64,000 nt of DNA, taken from NCBI RefSeq assembly GCF_020176955.2, contig NZ_JAIUCZ020000005.1, positions 496,001 to 560,000 of the forward strand, in the 5' to 3' direction. Positions 42,994 to 51,837 of the stretch are shown piece after piece. Within the stretch, counting starts at the first letter, position 1. Every line of letters begins with the position of its first letter. The stretch comes from Nocardia sp. alder85J (GTDB lineage: Bacteria > Actinomycetota > Actinomycetes > Mycobacteriales > Mycobacteriaceae). The notes beneath the pieces are model-generated. The model was not told the DNA's origin and did no database searches. It saw nothing but the letters and a program-made list of their open reading frames with translations. The position numbers were made by a program, and so were the translations under genes.

Positions 42994-43416
42994 ATGCCGA
43001 AACGCATTTCGGATGTTTCGCTCCATGTTTATGTGACACCGGAAACCCTCGAGCACGTCGTGACGACCGTGCGCCGAGTGGTGGACGAGCACGTCGCCGA
43101 CCGTGACGTCTTCGCCTGGCGCTTCACCCTGCCGATCGACTCCGACCATCCCGCCCACGCCGAACTGGAAACCCGTTGGCGCCGCGCGCATCCCGCGGCC
43201 GACCCGGGCGCCCGTGGCAGCTACGAGATCGCGCTGAGCCTGGTGGCCGATGCGGAACTGCTCACCGCTGCCGATCTGAACGCGCTGGAACGCCAACTGG
43301 TGCTGGGCATCTCGGCAGGCGGCGGCACGGAGGGCGTCCCCTACGCCATCCACGCCAGCAGCCGCGACAGTTTCGATCTCGAGGAGAATCGGGAACTGGA
43401 CCTCAGCATTTTCTGA
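42994..43416 (+). CDS. Conserved-looking protein of unknown function
   Basis: A 140-residue soluble protein, MPKRISDVSLHVYVTPETLEHVVTTVRRVVDEHVADRDVFAWRFTLPID, ending FDLEENRELDLSIF. Alternating strands and helices suggest a small alpha/beta domain; the beginning and end fit each other as strands. No family recognised. ATG 42994 follows a 130-bp gap downstream of the phosphatase gene. Confidence 0.6.
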   Translation: MPKRISDVSLHVYVTPETLEHVVTTVRRVVDEHVADRDVFAWRFTLPIDSDHPAHAELETRWRRAHPAADPGARGSYEIALSLVADAELLTAADLNALERQLVLGISAGGGTEGVPYAIHASSRDSFDLEENRELDLSIF

Positions 43417-43494
43417 TCACCACAGGTGCTGATCACCGGAACCACCGGGCAGCCGGTTCCGGCCACCGGGGCAATTGATGTCCGGCCCGCCGGA

Positions 43495-44454
43495 TCACTT
43501 CCGCGACGGCCAGTGCCGGATACAACCCTCCTGGACCACGGTGGCCAGCAGCTCACCCGACTGCGAGTAGTAGTGCCCGGTGGCCAGCCCGCGCGAACCG
43601 GCCGCCACCGGTGACTGCGTCGCGTACAGCGCCCAGTCGTCGAAGCGGAACGGCCGGTGGAACCAGATGGAATGGTTCACCGTGATAGCCAGCAGCCGAT
43701 CCAGCCCCCAGGCCAGCCCGTGCGTGGTGATGATCGAGTCCAGCACCGTGGTATCGGACGAATAGCCCAGCGCCGCAACGTGAATCAGCGGATCGTCGGG
43801 CAACCGGCCGTCGGCGCGCATCCACACCCGATTGTGGTCGAGAGTGCCGCCGGTGCCCTTGAGGATCCAGGCCGGATCGTTGGCGAAGCGCATCTCGATC
43901 GGCCGCGGGGCCTTGACGAACATCTCCAGCTTGTCCTCGAAGCCCGCGAACGACTCCTCCACCCGCACCAGCCCTTCCGGGCCGGGCACCTCCGGCGGCG
44001 CGGTCGCGTGTTCCAGGCCGGGCACCCAGTCCTGGAAGGCCGCCAGCATCACGAACAGCTCCTCGCCGTCCTGGCTGGCGACCACCATCCGGTTCGCGAG
44101 GTTGCGCGCGTCCCGGATGCACTGCACCCGGAACTCGATGGGCTGCTTGGGATCTCCGCCGCGGATGAAATGCGCGTTGACCGCGTGCAGCGGGCGCGGG
44201 GGCCGGGCCGAGCCGGGAGTCTCCACCGTCCGGCCGGCGGCCACGATCGCCTGCGCCACCAGCTGCCCGCCGAAGGTGCGACTCCACACCTTCGCGGGAT
44301 GGTGGCCGAGGAAGACGTCCTCACCGGCCGGCTCCAGATCGAGCAGGCCGAGCAGTTCCCCGAGGTCGCCGGTGCCGATCGGGCCCGCGTCTCCTGCCGG
44401 GACACCACCCGACGGGTTCGCGACCTCCCGTGACTCGCCCAGCCTCGCACTCAA
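43495..44454 (-). CDS. tesB: Acyl-CoA thioesterase II
   Basis: A 319-residue double-hotdog thioesterase that hydrolyses acyl-CoA to free fatty acid and CoA. Family marks are VWSRTFGGQLVAQAIVAAGRTV, HAVNAHFIRGGDPKQPIEFRV, the active-site region ALGYSSDTTVLDSIITTH (Asp-Thr) and RPFRFDDWALYATQSPVAAGSRGLATGHYYSQSGELLATVVQEG. TTG 44454 is used, eight bases after GGAGGA and two bases after the pyk stop. The pyk-tesB order is as in mycobacteria. Confidence 0.93.
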   Translation of the reverse strand: MSARLGESREVANPSGGVPAGDAGPIGTGDLGELLGLLDLEPAGEDVFLGHHPAKVWSRTFGGQLVAQAIVAAGRTVETPGSARPPRPLHAVNAHFIRGGDPKQPIEFRVQCIRDARNLANRMVVASQDGEELFVMLAAFQDWVPGLEHATAPPEVPGPEGLVRVEESFAGFEDKLEMFVKAPRPIEMRFANDPAWILKGTGGTLDHNRVWMRADGRLPDDPLIHVAALGYSSDTTVLDSIITTHGLAWGLDRLLAITVNHSIWFHRPFRFDDWALYATQSPVAAGSRGLATGHYYSQSGELLATVVQEGCIRHWPSRK

Positions 44455-44455
44455 A

Positions 44456-45874
44456 TCAGTGATCCTCCTCGCCGATACGATGCACGTGAATCAGGTTGGT
44501 GGAGCCGACGGTGCCCGGCGGCGAGCCCGCCACGATCACCACGAGGTCGCCCTTACGGTACCGGTTCATCGACAGCAGTTCCTTGTCGACCTGGCCGATC
44601 ATCTCGTCGGTGGTCGCCACCGACGGCACGATGAACGTCTCGACACCCCAGGTCAGCGCGAGCTGGCTACGGATCTCCGGCAGCGGGGTGAAGGCCAGCA
44701 GCGGCAGCGGGGTGTGCAGCCGGGCCAGCCGGCGCACGGTGTCGCCGGACTGGGTGAAGGCCACCAGCGCCTTGGCGTTCAGGCGCTCACCGATGTCACG
44801 GGCCGCGTACGAGATGACACCACGCTTGGTCCGCGGCACGTGGGTCAGCGGCGGCACGCGGGTGGAGGATTCGGCCTCCACCGCGTGCACGATGCGGGCC
44901 ATGGTGCGAACCGTCTCGATCGGGTAGTCGCCGACCGAGGTCTCACCGGAGAGCATCACCGCGTCGGCGCCGTCGAGCACCGCGTTCGCGACATCCGACG
45001 CCTCGGCGCGGGTAGGCCGGGAGTTGGTGATCATCGACTCCAGCATCTGGGTCGCGACGATCACCGGCTTGGCGTTCTCCCGCGCCATCTGGATGGCCCG
45101 CTTCTGCACCAGCGGCACCTGTTCCAGCGGCAGTTCCACGCCCAGGTCGCCGCGGGCGACCATGACGGCGTCGAAGGCGAGCACGATGGCCTCGAGATTG
45201 TCGATGGCCTCCGGCTTCTCCAGCTTGCCGATCACCGGCACCCGGCGGCCGACCCGGTCCATCACATCGTGCACCAGCTCGACATCCGCCGGCGAGCGCA
45301 CGAACGACAGCGCGATGAAGTCGACGCCGAGTTCGAGCGCGAACTCCAGATCCTCGATGTCCTTCTGGGACAGGGCCGGAACCGACACGTCCATGCCGGG
45401 CAGCGACACGCCCTTGTTGTTCGAGACCGGGCCACCCTCGGTGACCCGGCAGACCACATCGTTGCCCTCGACCCGGAGCACGACCAGGCCGACCTTGCCG
45501 TCGTCGACCAGCAGCCGGTCCCCGGCCTTGGCGTCGGCGGCCAATTCCTTGTAGGTGGTGGAGACGCGGTCGTGGCTGCCCTCGATGTCCTCGACGGTGA
45601 TCCGCACCTCCTCCCCCGTGGCCCAGAAGGTCTTGCCTTCGGTGAACCGGCCGAGCCGGATCTTCGGGCCTTGCAGATCAGCGAGAATGCCCACGGCGCG
45701 GCCGAGTTGGTCCGCCGCGCGCCGTACCTTCTGATAGTTCTCAGCGTGGTCGGCGTGTTCGCCGTGGCTGAAGTTCAACCGGGCCACGTCCATGCCGCTT
45801 TCGACAAGTTCGCGGATCCGGTCCTCGGCGGCGGTAGCCGGACCGAGGGTGCACACAATCTTTGTCCGTCGCAT
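44456..45874 (-). CDS. pyk: Pyruvate kinase
   Basis: A 472-residue glycolytic enzyme converting phosphoenolpyruvate and ADP to pyruvate and ATP. MRRTKIVCTLGPATAAEDRI, VARLNFSHGEHADH, GVSLPGMDVSVPALSQKD, the catalytic-lysine signature PVIGKLEKPEAIDN, VMVARGDLGVELPLEQVP, TQMLESMITNSRPTRAEASDVANAVLDGADAVMLSGET all fit. A GTG one codon upstream is possible. The C-terminal allosteric domain is complete. Confidence 0.96.
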   Translation of the reverse strand: MRRTKIVCTLGPATAAEDRIRELVESGMDVARLNFSHGEHADHAENYQKVRRAADQLGRAVGILADLQGPKIRLGRFTEGKTFWATGEEVRITVEDIEGSHDRVSTTYKELAADAKAGDRLLVDDGKVGLVVLRVEGNDVVCRVTEGGPVSNNKGVSLPGMDVSVPALSQKDIEDLEFALELGVDFIALSFVRSPADVELVHDVMDRVGRRVPVIGKLEKPEAIDNLEAIVLAFDAVMVARGDLGVELPLEQVPLVQKRAIQMARENAKPVIVATQMLESMITNSRPTRAEASDVANAVLDGADAVMLSGETSVGDYPIETVRTMARIVHAVEAESSTRVPPLTHVPRTKRGVISYAARDIGERLNAKALVAFTQSGDTVRRLARLHTPLPLLAFTPLPEIRSQLALTWGVETFIVPSVATTDEMIGQVDKELLSMNRYRKGDLVVIVAGSPPGTVGSTNLIHVHRIGEEDH

Positions 45875-45996
45875 CACGAGTCAACCCTAGTCTGCCGAGG
45901 GAGGCATGCCGATGTGGCATACCCGTCGCTATCAATTGCACTGAACATGATCTGCGTCACGAACCGAGGGACGCCGAAGACGACGTGAACATCAGG

Positions 45997-46557
45997 TCAA
46001 TTCTCCTGGAGCGGACGTCCGTACGGATCGCGCACCTTTCCGGTGAGGATCATGATTCCGTCGATGATCGGCCAGATGTGCCCGATTCCGCAGGTCAGCC
46101 AGGTGACGGCGATCTGGGCGATCGCCAGGCCCGGATAACCCAGGTAGAACCGGCCGACGCCGAAGCTGCCGAGGAAGATCTCCAGCAGTCCCGCAACGAG
46201 TTTCGACTTGTCCGAGTACGGCTCGCCGTACATGTTGCGCCCGTAGGGCGCCTCCGGATCCGGTGGGTAGGCCGTCCCCGGATAGGGCTGCTGCGGTTGT
46301 GCGTAACCCGGCTGGGCATAGCCCGGCTGTGCATAGGGATCCGGCTGGCCGTACCCCGGCTGCTGCCCGTAGCCCGGCTGCTGGCCGTAACCGGGTGCGC
46401 CGTACTGCGGCTGGCCGTAGCCGCTACCCGGTTGTCCGTAACCACCGGCGTAGGACTGACCGCCGATGTCCTGCGGCTGGCCCGCGCCCGGCCCGGTGCC
46501 GGGCGCCCCGTACTGCGGCTCTCCCCATCCGGGCTGCGGCTGGTTGGGCTCGGTCAC
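45997..46557 (-). CDS. TM2 domain membrane protein with Gly/Tyr/Gln/Pro repeats
   Basis: A 186-residue protein. Residues about 1-105 are low-complexity repeats of GYGQPQYGAPGYGQQPGYGQ type. The TM2 domain follows: KSKLVAGLLEIFLGSFGVGRFYLGYPGLAIAQIAVTWLTCGIGHIWPIIDGIMILTG, two membrane helices with the DG turn. Proteins of this type occur next to lgt and pyk in related genomes. The role is unknown; the disordered part may mediate envelope interactions. Confidence 0.88.
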   Translation of the reverse strand: MTEPNQPQPGWGEPQYGAPGTGPGAGQPQDIGGQSYAGGYGQPGSGYGQPQYGAPGYGQQPGYGQQPGYGQPDPYAQPGYAQPGYAQPQQPYPGTAYPPDPEAPYGRNMYGEPYSDKSKLVAGLLEIFLGSFGVGRFYLGYPGLAIAQIAVTWLTCGIGHIWPIIDGIMILTGKVRDPYGRPLQEN

Positions 46558-46634
46558 GCGTCCTCCTCGCTCGTCCGGGCCACCCGCGCATCGGCTCGGG
46601 CCCCGTCCCCGCGCGGGTCACGCCGACCCGCGCA

Positions 46635-47945
46635 TCAATTCTTGCTCGACTCGGCGGAGTTCGCCGCAGTCGCATGTGCTGCCCCGGAGTCCTCGTCGTC
46701 CACCGGGTCGGCCGGTTTATCGGCCGCGGCACCGGTTTCGTTGCCGTTTGCGGCGACCTTGCCGGAATCCGGCTCCCCGGCAGCCGAATCGGCGGCGGTC
46801 GAGGCGGCCGGGGCATCCGCCGCCGCAGTGCCGGCGGCAGCGTCGTCCGCCGAATCACCGGTCGCGGCACGATCACCGGAACCGGCGGCGGCCGCAGCAC
46901 CGGGGGTGGCCGCATCGCCGGAACCCGCCGGGTCGCCGGAGCCGCTCGCGGCCGATTCGCTCGCGGCCGCGGCCACGGCCGAATCGACGGCGGCCGAATC
47001 CGACGCGGCGCGCCGCATCGCGCCGAACTGCCACGGCCACGGCCGCTTTCCACCGGGCGCCAGCTGCTCGGCCGTCTCCCGGCCACGGTTCGCGAACAGG
47101 AAATACGCGAGGGCGCACAGGAACACGATCACCGAGGTGTAGGAGTTGATCCGGATGCCGAAGATGTGGGTGGCGTCGTCGTCGCGCAGCAACTCCACCC
47201 AGAACCGGCCGAAGGTGTAGATCATCACGTACAGCGCGAACAGCCGCCCGTGGCCGATGCGGAACCGGCGGTCGGCCCACACCAGCAGCAGCACGCCCAG
47301 CACATTCCACACCAGCTCGTACAGGAAGGTGGGCTGGACGATCTTCTCCACCTCGCCGTTGGAGATGCCGTTCATCATGTCCGGCTGGCCGGTGGCGGAG
47401 TCGAAGCGCAGGAAGATCTTCAGCCCCCACGGCACCTCGGTGGTACGCCCGTACAACTCCTGGTTGAAATAGTTGCCCAGCCGCCCGATCGCCTGGGCCA
47501 GCAGGATCGGCGGCGCGATCGCATCACCCAAGGCGGGCAACGGAATTCGATATGCCCGGCAGCCGATCCAGGCCCCGATGCCACCGAGGAACACCGCACC
47601 CCAGATGCCGAGGCCGCCCTCCCACACCCGGAACGCGTTCATCGGATGCCCGTCGGCCCCGAAGTATTTCTGCCAGTCCGTGGCCACGTGGTACAGCCGC
47701 CCGCCGACCAGTCCGAACGGCACCGCGAACATCGCCACGTCCAGCACCGCGCCCGGTTGTCCCCCGCGCTCGCGCCACCGGCGCTCGCCCCACCAGATCG
47801 CCACGATGATGCCGACGATGATGCACACCGCATAGGCCCGTAGCGGGAACGGGCCCAGATGCCACACGCCCCGCGGCGGACTCGGAATGTAGGCCAACAC
47901 CGCACCGCGCGCAGCAACACTGTCTGCCAGGACTGGAATGGTCAC
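46635..47945 (-). CDS. lgt: Prolipoprotein diacylglyceryl transferase with low-complexity tail
   Basis: A 436-residue membrane enzyme that attaches diacylglycerol to the lipobox cysteine of prolipoproteins. Residues about 1-305 are the Lgt core with seven hydrophobic segments and the signature IGRLGNYFNQELYGR plus FVEL-like FWVELLRDDD. About 125 further residues are Ala/Ser/Asp/Gly-rich (AAGSGDRAATGDSADDAA), acidic and without membrane segments. GTG 47945 is chosen by family alignment. It follows trpA, as in mycobacteria. The lipoproteins of the two ABC systems here are potential clients. Confidence 0.94.
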   Translation of the reverse strand: MTIPVLADSVAARGAVLAYIPSPPRGVWHLGPFPLRAYAVCIIVGIIVAIWWGERRWRERGGQPGAVLDVAMFAVPFGLVGGRLYHVATDWQKYFGADGHPMNAFRVWEGGLGIWGAVFLGGIGAWIGCRAYRIPLPALGDAIAPPILLAQAIGRLGNYFNQELYGRTTEVPWGLKIFLRFDSATGQPDMMNGISNGEVEKIVQPTFLYELVWNVLGVLLLVWADRRFRIGHGRLFALYVMIYTFGRFWVELLRDDDATHIFGIRINSYTSVIVFLCALAYFLFANRGRETAEQLAPGGKRPWPWQFGAMRRAASDSAAVDSAVAAAASESAASGSGDPAGSGDAATPGAAAAAGSGDRAATGDSADDAAAGTAAADAPAASTAADSAAGEPDSGKVAANGNETGAAADKPADPVDDEDSGAAHATAANSAESSKN

Positions 47946-47992
47946 GCGCCCCACCGTAGCCGACGGGACCGGGCCGATGCCCGGCCGCCCGG

Positions 47993-48784
47993 TCAGGAGG
48001 CGACGGGAGCGGAGCGGACGCCCTCGGCGAGTTCGGCGGTGAGCGCACGCACCCGGTCCAGGCCCTCGGCGGCGGCCGAGACCAGGGCCGAGCCGACGAT
48101 GACGCCGTCGGCGTAGGCGGCGATCTCGGCGGCCTGGGCGCCGCTGCGGACCCCGAGCCCCACTCCGATCGGAATATCGGAATGAGCCCGGATGCGAGCG
48201 CACAGCTCGGGCGCCATCGAGGAGACGGCGTCGCGGGCGCCGGTGACGCCCATGGTGGAGGCGGCGTAGACGAACCCGCTGCTGGCCTCGATCGTCATCG
48301 CCAGCCGCTCCTCGGTGGAGGAGGGCGCGACCAGGAAGATGCGGTCCAGATCGTGCGCCGCGGAGGCGGCGAACCAGTCGCCCGCCTCCTCGGGGATCAG
48401 ATTGGGGGTGATCAGGCCCAGGCCGCCGGCGGCGGCGAGATCGCGGGCGAACCGGTCGACGCCGTAGCGCAGCACTGGATTCCAGTAGGTCATCACGACC
48501 GCCCGGCCACCGGCGTCGGCGATCGCCTGCACCACCGAGAACACGTCGCGCACCCGGACACCGCCGCGCAGCGCCTGCTCGGTGGCGGCCTGGATGGTCG
48601 GCCCGTCCATCACCGGATCGGAGTAGGCGATGCCGACTTCGATGATGTCGCAACCGGATTCGACCATCGCGGTACACGCGGCGATGGATCCGGCGAGGTC
48701 CGGGTAGCCGGCGGGCAGATAACCGATCAGAGCGGCGCGGCCCTCGGCGCGGGTGGCGGCGAAGGCGCTCTCCAGACGGCTCAC
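47993..48784 (-). CDS. trpA: Tryptophan synthase alpha chain
   Basis: A 263-residue TIM barrel that cleaves indole-3-glycerol phosphate. ALIGYLPAGYPDLAGS, CDIIEVGIAYSDPVMDGPTIQAATEQAL (catalytic Glu), MTYWNPVLRYGVDRFA and PIGVGLGVRSGAQA are family motifs. GTG 48784 overlaps the trpB stop (GTGA), so alpha and beta subunits are translationally coupled. lgt follows 47 bp later. Confidence 0.95.
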   Translation of the reverse strand: MSRLESAFAATRAEGRAALIGYLPAGYPDLAGSIAACTAMVESGCDIIEVGIAYSDPVMDGPTIQAATEQALRGGVRVRDVFSVVQAIADAGGRAVVMTYWNPVLRYGVDRFARDLAAAGGLGLITPNLIPEEAGDWFAASAAHDLDRIFLVAPSSTEERLAMTIEASSGFVYAASTMGVTGARDAVSSMAPELCARIRAHSDIPIGVGLGVRSGAQAAEIAAYADGVIVGSALVSAAAEGLDRVRALTAELAEGVRSAPVAS

Positions 48785-50052
48785 TGCTGCTCCTCCTGCG
48801 GCCGGTCGAACAGCCCGAACCAGTGGGCCGCGGTGTCCATGTCCTTGTCGCCGCGGCCGGACAGACTCACCAGAATCACTGCGCCCTCGCCCAGTTCGCG
48901 GCCCAGTTGCAGCGCGCCGGCCACCGCGTGCGCGGACTCGATGGCCGGGATGATGCCCTCGGTGCGCGATAGCAGCAGCAGCGCGTCCATCGCCTCGGTA
49001 TCGGTGATGGGCCGGTACTCGGCGCGGCCGATGTCCTTGAGATAGGCGTGCTCGGGGCCGACGCCCGGATAGTCGAGTCCGGCCGAGATCGAATGGGATT
49101 CGATGGTCTGACCGTCCTCGTCCTGCAACAGGTACGAGTACGCGCCCTGGAACGCGCCCGGGGTGCCGCCGGTGAAGGTGGCCGCGTGCCGGCCGGTCTC
49201 GACGCCGTCGCCTGCCGCCTCGAAGCCGACCAGCCGCACAGCCGGATCGTCGAGGAAGGCGTGGAAGATGCCGATCGCGTTGGACCCGCCGCCGACGCAG
49301 GCGGCGATCGCGTCGGGCAGCCGCCCGGACTGCTCACGCACCTGCACCCGGGCCTCCAGGCCGATCACCCGCTGGAAATCCCGCACCAGCAGCGGGAACG
49401 GGTGCGGACCGGCGGCGGTGCCGAAGCAGTAGTAGGTGTCGTCGGCGTTGGTGACCCAGTCGCGCAGCGCCTCGTTGATGGCGTCCTTCAGCGTCTGTGA
49501 GCCGGTGGTCACCGAGACCACCTCGGCGCCCAGCAGCCGCATCCGCGCCACGTTCAGCGCCTGCCGCGCGGTGTCGACCGCGCCCATGTAGATCACGCAG
49601 TCGATGCCGAACAGCGCGCACGCGGTGGCGGTGGCCACGCCGTGCTGGCCCGCTCCGGTCTCGGCGATGACCCGGGTCTTGCCCATGCGCTTGGCCAGCA
49701 GCACCTGGCCGAGCACATTGTTGATCTTGTGCGAACCGGTGTGGTTCAGATCCTCGCGCTTGAGGAAGATCCGCGCGCCCCCGGCGTGCGCGGCCAGCCG
49801 GGTGCACTCGAACACCGGCGACGGGCGGCCCGCGTAGTCGCGCTGCAACCGGTCCAGTTCGGCCAGGAAACCCGGATCGACGCGGCACTTGTCGTATTCG
49901 GCGGTGACCTCCTCGATCACCGCCATCAGCGCCTCCGGCACATGCCGGCCGCCGTACACGCCGAAGTGCCCGCCCGCGTCGGGCTCGTGGCTGCGCTGGG
50001 TGACACCCTCGCTGGCCTGGGGCAGCGCCGCGCTCTCGACGGCTCCGCTCAT
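48781..50052 (-). CDS. trpB: Tryptophan synthase beta chain
   Basis: A 423-residue PLP enzyme that condenses indole with serine. GHFGVYGGRHVPEALM, the PLP-lysine site LNHTGSHKINNVLGQ, ETGAGQHGVATATACALFG, the phosphate loop GGGSNAIG and SGRGDKDMDT are visible. It overlaps trpC upstream and trpA downstream by four bases. Length is typical of actinobacterial TrpB1. Confidence 0.96.
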   Translation of the reverse strand: MSGAVESAALPQASEGVTQRSHEPDAGGHFGVYGGRHVPEALMAVIEEVTAEYDKCRVDPGFLAELDRLQRDYAGRPSPVFECTRLAAHAGGARIFLKREDLNHTGSHKINNVLGQVLLAKRMGKTRVIAETGAGQHGVATATACALFGIDCVIYMGAVDTARQALNVARMRLLGAEVVSVTTGSQTLKDAINEALRDWVTNADDTYYCFGTAAGPHPFPLLVRDFQRVIGLEARVQVREQSGRLPDAIAACVGGGSNAIGIFHAFLDDPAVRLVGFEAAGDGVETGRHAATFTGGTPGAFQGAYSYLLQDEDGQTIESHSISAGLDYPGVGPEHAYLKDIGRAEYRPITDTEAMDALLLLSRTEGIIPAIESAHAVAGALQLGRELGEGAVILVSLSGRGDKDMDTAAHWFGLFDRPQEEQQ

Positions 50053-50873
50053 CGGGCGACGCCCCGGCGCAGCGGGCGCGGGCAGGACGGATGGGTTCCG
50101 GCGGTCACCAGTTCGGAGACGGCCGCGCGGGGATCGCCGCTGGTCACCAGGCTCTCGCCGACGAGCACGGCATCGGCCCCGGCGCCGGCGTAGGCCAGCA
50201 GATCGGCGGTGCCGCTGATACCGGACTCCGCGACCCGGATGACCTCGGTGGGCAGACCGGGGGCGATGCGCGCGAACACGTCGCGGTCGACCTCCAGGGT
50301 CTTGAGGTTGCGAGCGTTCACGCCGATGACCGAGGCGCCGGCCTCCAGGGCGCGGTCGGCCTCCTCCTCGGTGTGCACCTCGACCAGGGCGGTCATGCCC
50401 AGCGATTCGGTGCGGTCGATCAGGGAGGCCAGCACGTCCTGTTCCAGGGCGGCCACGATCAGCAGGATCACGTCGGCGCCGTGCGCGCGGGCCTCGTGGA
50501 TCTGGTACGGGCCGACCACGAAATCCTTGCGCAGGATCGGCACGTCGACGGTCGCGCGGACCACGTCCAGGTCGGCCAGCGACCCATGGAAGCGGCGCTG
50601 CTCGGTCAGCACGCTGATGATGCGGGCCCCGCCGTCCTCGTACGACTTGGCCAGGCTCGCCGGGTCCGGGATGTCGGCCAGCGCACCCTTGGAGGGGCTG
50701 GCCCGCTTGACCTCGGCGATGACGGCGATGCCGTCCGCGTACAACGCGGCCCGGGCATCGCGCGGCGAGGGGGCCGCGGCGGCCGCCTTCTTCACAGCCT
50801 GGAAATCCAGGAGGGCTTCCCGTGCGGCCACATCCGCGCGGACCCCGTCGAGAATCGAGTCGAGGACTGTCAT
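50049..50873 (-). CDS. trpC: Indole-3-glycerol phosphate synthase
   Basis: A 274-residue TIM barrel: MTVLDSILDGVRADVAAREA, IAEVKRASPSKGALADIPDP (catalytic Lys), DVPILRKDFVVGPYQIHEARAHGADVILLI, VEVHTEEEADRAL and GVNARNLKTLEVD. AAAGGA lies 13-8 bases before the ATG. The hairpin in the leader (50890-50924) may influence its expression. trpD, trpG and trpF are not in the cluster. Confidence 0.95.
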   Translation of the reverse strand: MTVLDSILDGVRADVAAREALLDFQAVKKAAAAAPSPRDARAALYADGIAVIAEVKRASPSKGALADIPDPASLAKSYEDGGARIISVLTEQRRFHGSLADLDVVRATVDVPILRKDFVVGPYQIHEARAHGADVILLIVAALEQDVLASLIDRTESLGMTALVEVHTEEEADRALEAGASVIGVNARNLKTLEVDRDVFARIAPGLPTEVIRVAESGISGTADLLAYAGAGADAVLVGESLVTSGDPRAAVSELVTAGTHPSCPRPLRRGVAR

Positions 50874-50889
50874 CTGGCTCGAATCCTTT

Positions 50890-50924
50890 CTGGGGAGACG
50901 GACTTGCTTCCTGAGAATCCCCAG
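50890..50924 (-). promoter_or_regulatory. Hairpin in the trpC leader
   Basis: ctgggga (50890-50896) and tccccag (50918-50924) pair around 21 bases, 16-50 bases upstream of the trpC ATG. No terminator T run follows and no short Trp-rich leader peptide with a stop was found, so a classical attenuator is not supported. Confidence 0.4.
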
Positions 50925-51015
50925 GCGCTGTCTCACCGATGCTTGATAAAGAGTAATGGCTCTGTTCACGGCGCCGACGGCGGGGTGTTGTGCAGTCGAC
51001 CAGGGCATGTCCGGG

Positions 51016-51837
51016 TCACCGCCGCCGGCCGGGATCGTCCTCGGTGGGATCGGCCCCGGCATCCAGGGCATCCCAGAGCACCCGTTCGGACAACGGCTGG
51101 TCGGAGGCGGGCGATGCGGTCCGTTCGGAAGCGTCATCGGCTCGATTCTGTTGCCCGGCGACCCGCTCGGCCGCCGCGGCGCGCCGGAAAACCGGGTTCT
51201 CGTACTTTCCGGACATCCGGGCGGTGGTCTCGGGCATCCGGGCCAGCATCACCCCGGCCACGAACGCGGCGAGCGCACCCACGATCGACAGCCAGACCGC
51301 AGGCCACGACGTCGTCACGTGCTCGACGACGGCGCGCGCGGGCAGATCCGCCAGCCGACCGGCCCGCTCGGCGGTCCGGCTGTGCCCGCTCACCAACGCG
51401 AACCACGGCACCGCCGCCATCGCGGCCAGCACCGCCACCACCACACCGACCAGCCGGCGCAGCCAGCCGCGGGTGGCGAACACCGCGGCGATCGCGGCCA
51501 GCAGCACCAGCGCCAGCGGGGTCAGCGCCCCGAACCAGGTGCCGCCGTCGAGCCGATGCGTCCGCGGCTCGGTGAGCCCGTCCGAGGACACCATGGTGAC
51601 CCAGGTCAGCCGCGACGACGACCACAGCAGCACCGCCGCCACGGCCAGCAGCACCGCCGGGCCGACCGGATACCGGCGGGTGCCCCCGGCGGTCGCGCCG
51701 TCGCCGGGCGAGACCTCGCCGTCCGATGCCGGATCGCCCGGCCCGGACGACCCCGCGGCCGACCCGCCCGGCTGGATGCCGGCGTCCGGTAGGTCCCCGG
51801 TCCCGGGGCCCGCCGCATCCGCTCCGGAAGCGCTCAC
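51016..51837 (-). CDS. Trp-operon-associated membrane protein
   Basis: A 273-residue membrane protein with four hydrophobic segments (PAVLLAVAAVLLWSSSRLTWVTM, LTPLALVLLAAIAAVFA, LVGVVVAVLAAMAAVPWFALV, AVWLSIVGALAAFVAGVMLA), between Ala/Gly/Asp-rich termini. Position after trpE and layout match the Trp_oprn_chp family (as Rv1610). GTG 51837 overlaps the trpE stop (GTGA). The function is unknown; involvement in tryptophan or anthranilate handling is an inference from context. Confidence 0.85.
   Translation of the reverse strand: MSASGADAAGPGTGDLPDAGIQPGGSAAGSSGPGDPASDGEVSPGDGATAGGTRRYPVGPAVLLAVAAVLLWSSSRLTWVTMVSSDGLTEPRTHRLDGGTWFGALTPLALVLLAAIAAVFATRGWLRRLVGVVVAVLAAMAAVPWFALVSGHSRTAERAGRLADLPARAVVEHVTTSWPAVWLSIVGALAAFVAGVMLARMPETTARMSGKYENPVFRRAAAAERVAGQQNRADDASERTASPASDQPLSERVLWDALDAGADPTEDDPGRRR

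Noticed and set aside
44049..44450. Minus-strand frame overlapping the tesB start region
   Set aside because: It is a shifted-frame shadow of tesB with Arg/Ser/Cys-rich composition.
50874..51015. Trp leader-peptide attenuator before trpC
   Set aside because: The upstream frame has a single Trp codon and runs into trpC without a stop, and the hairpin has no T tract.
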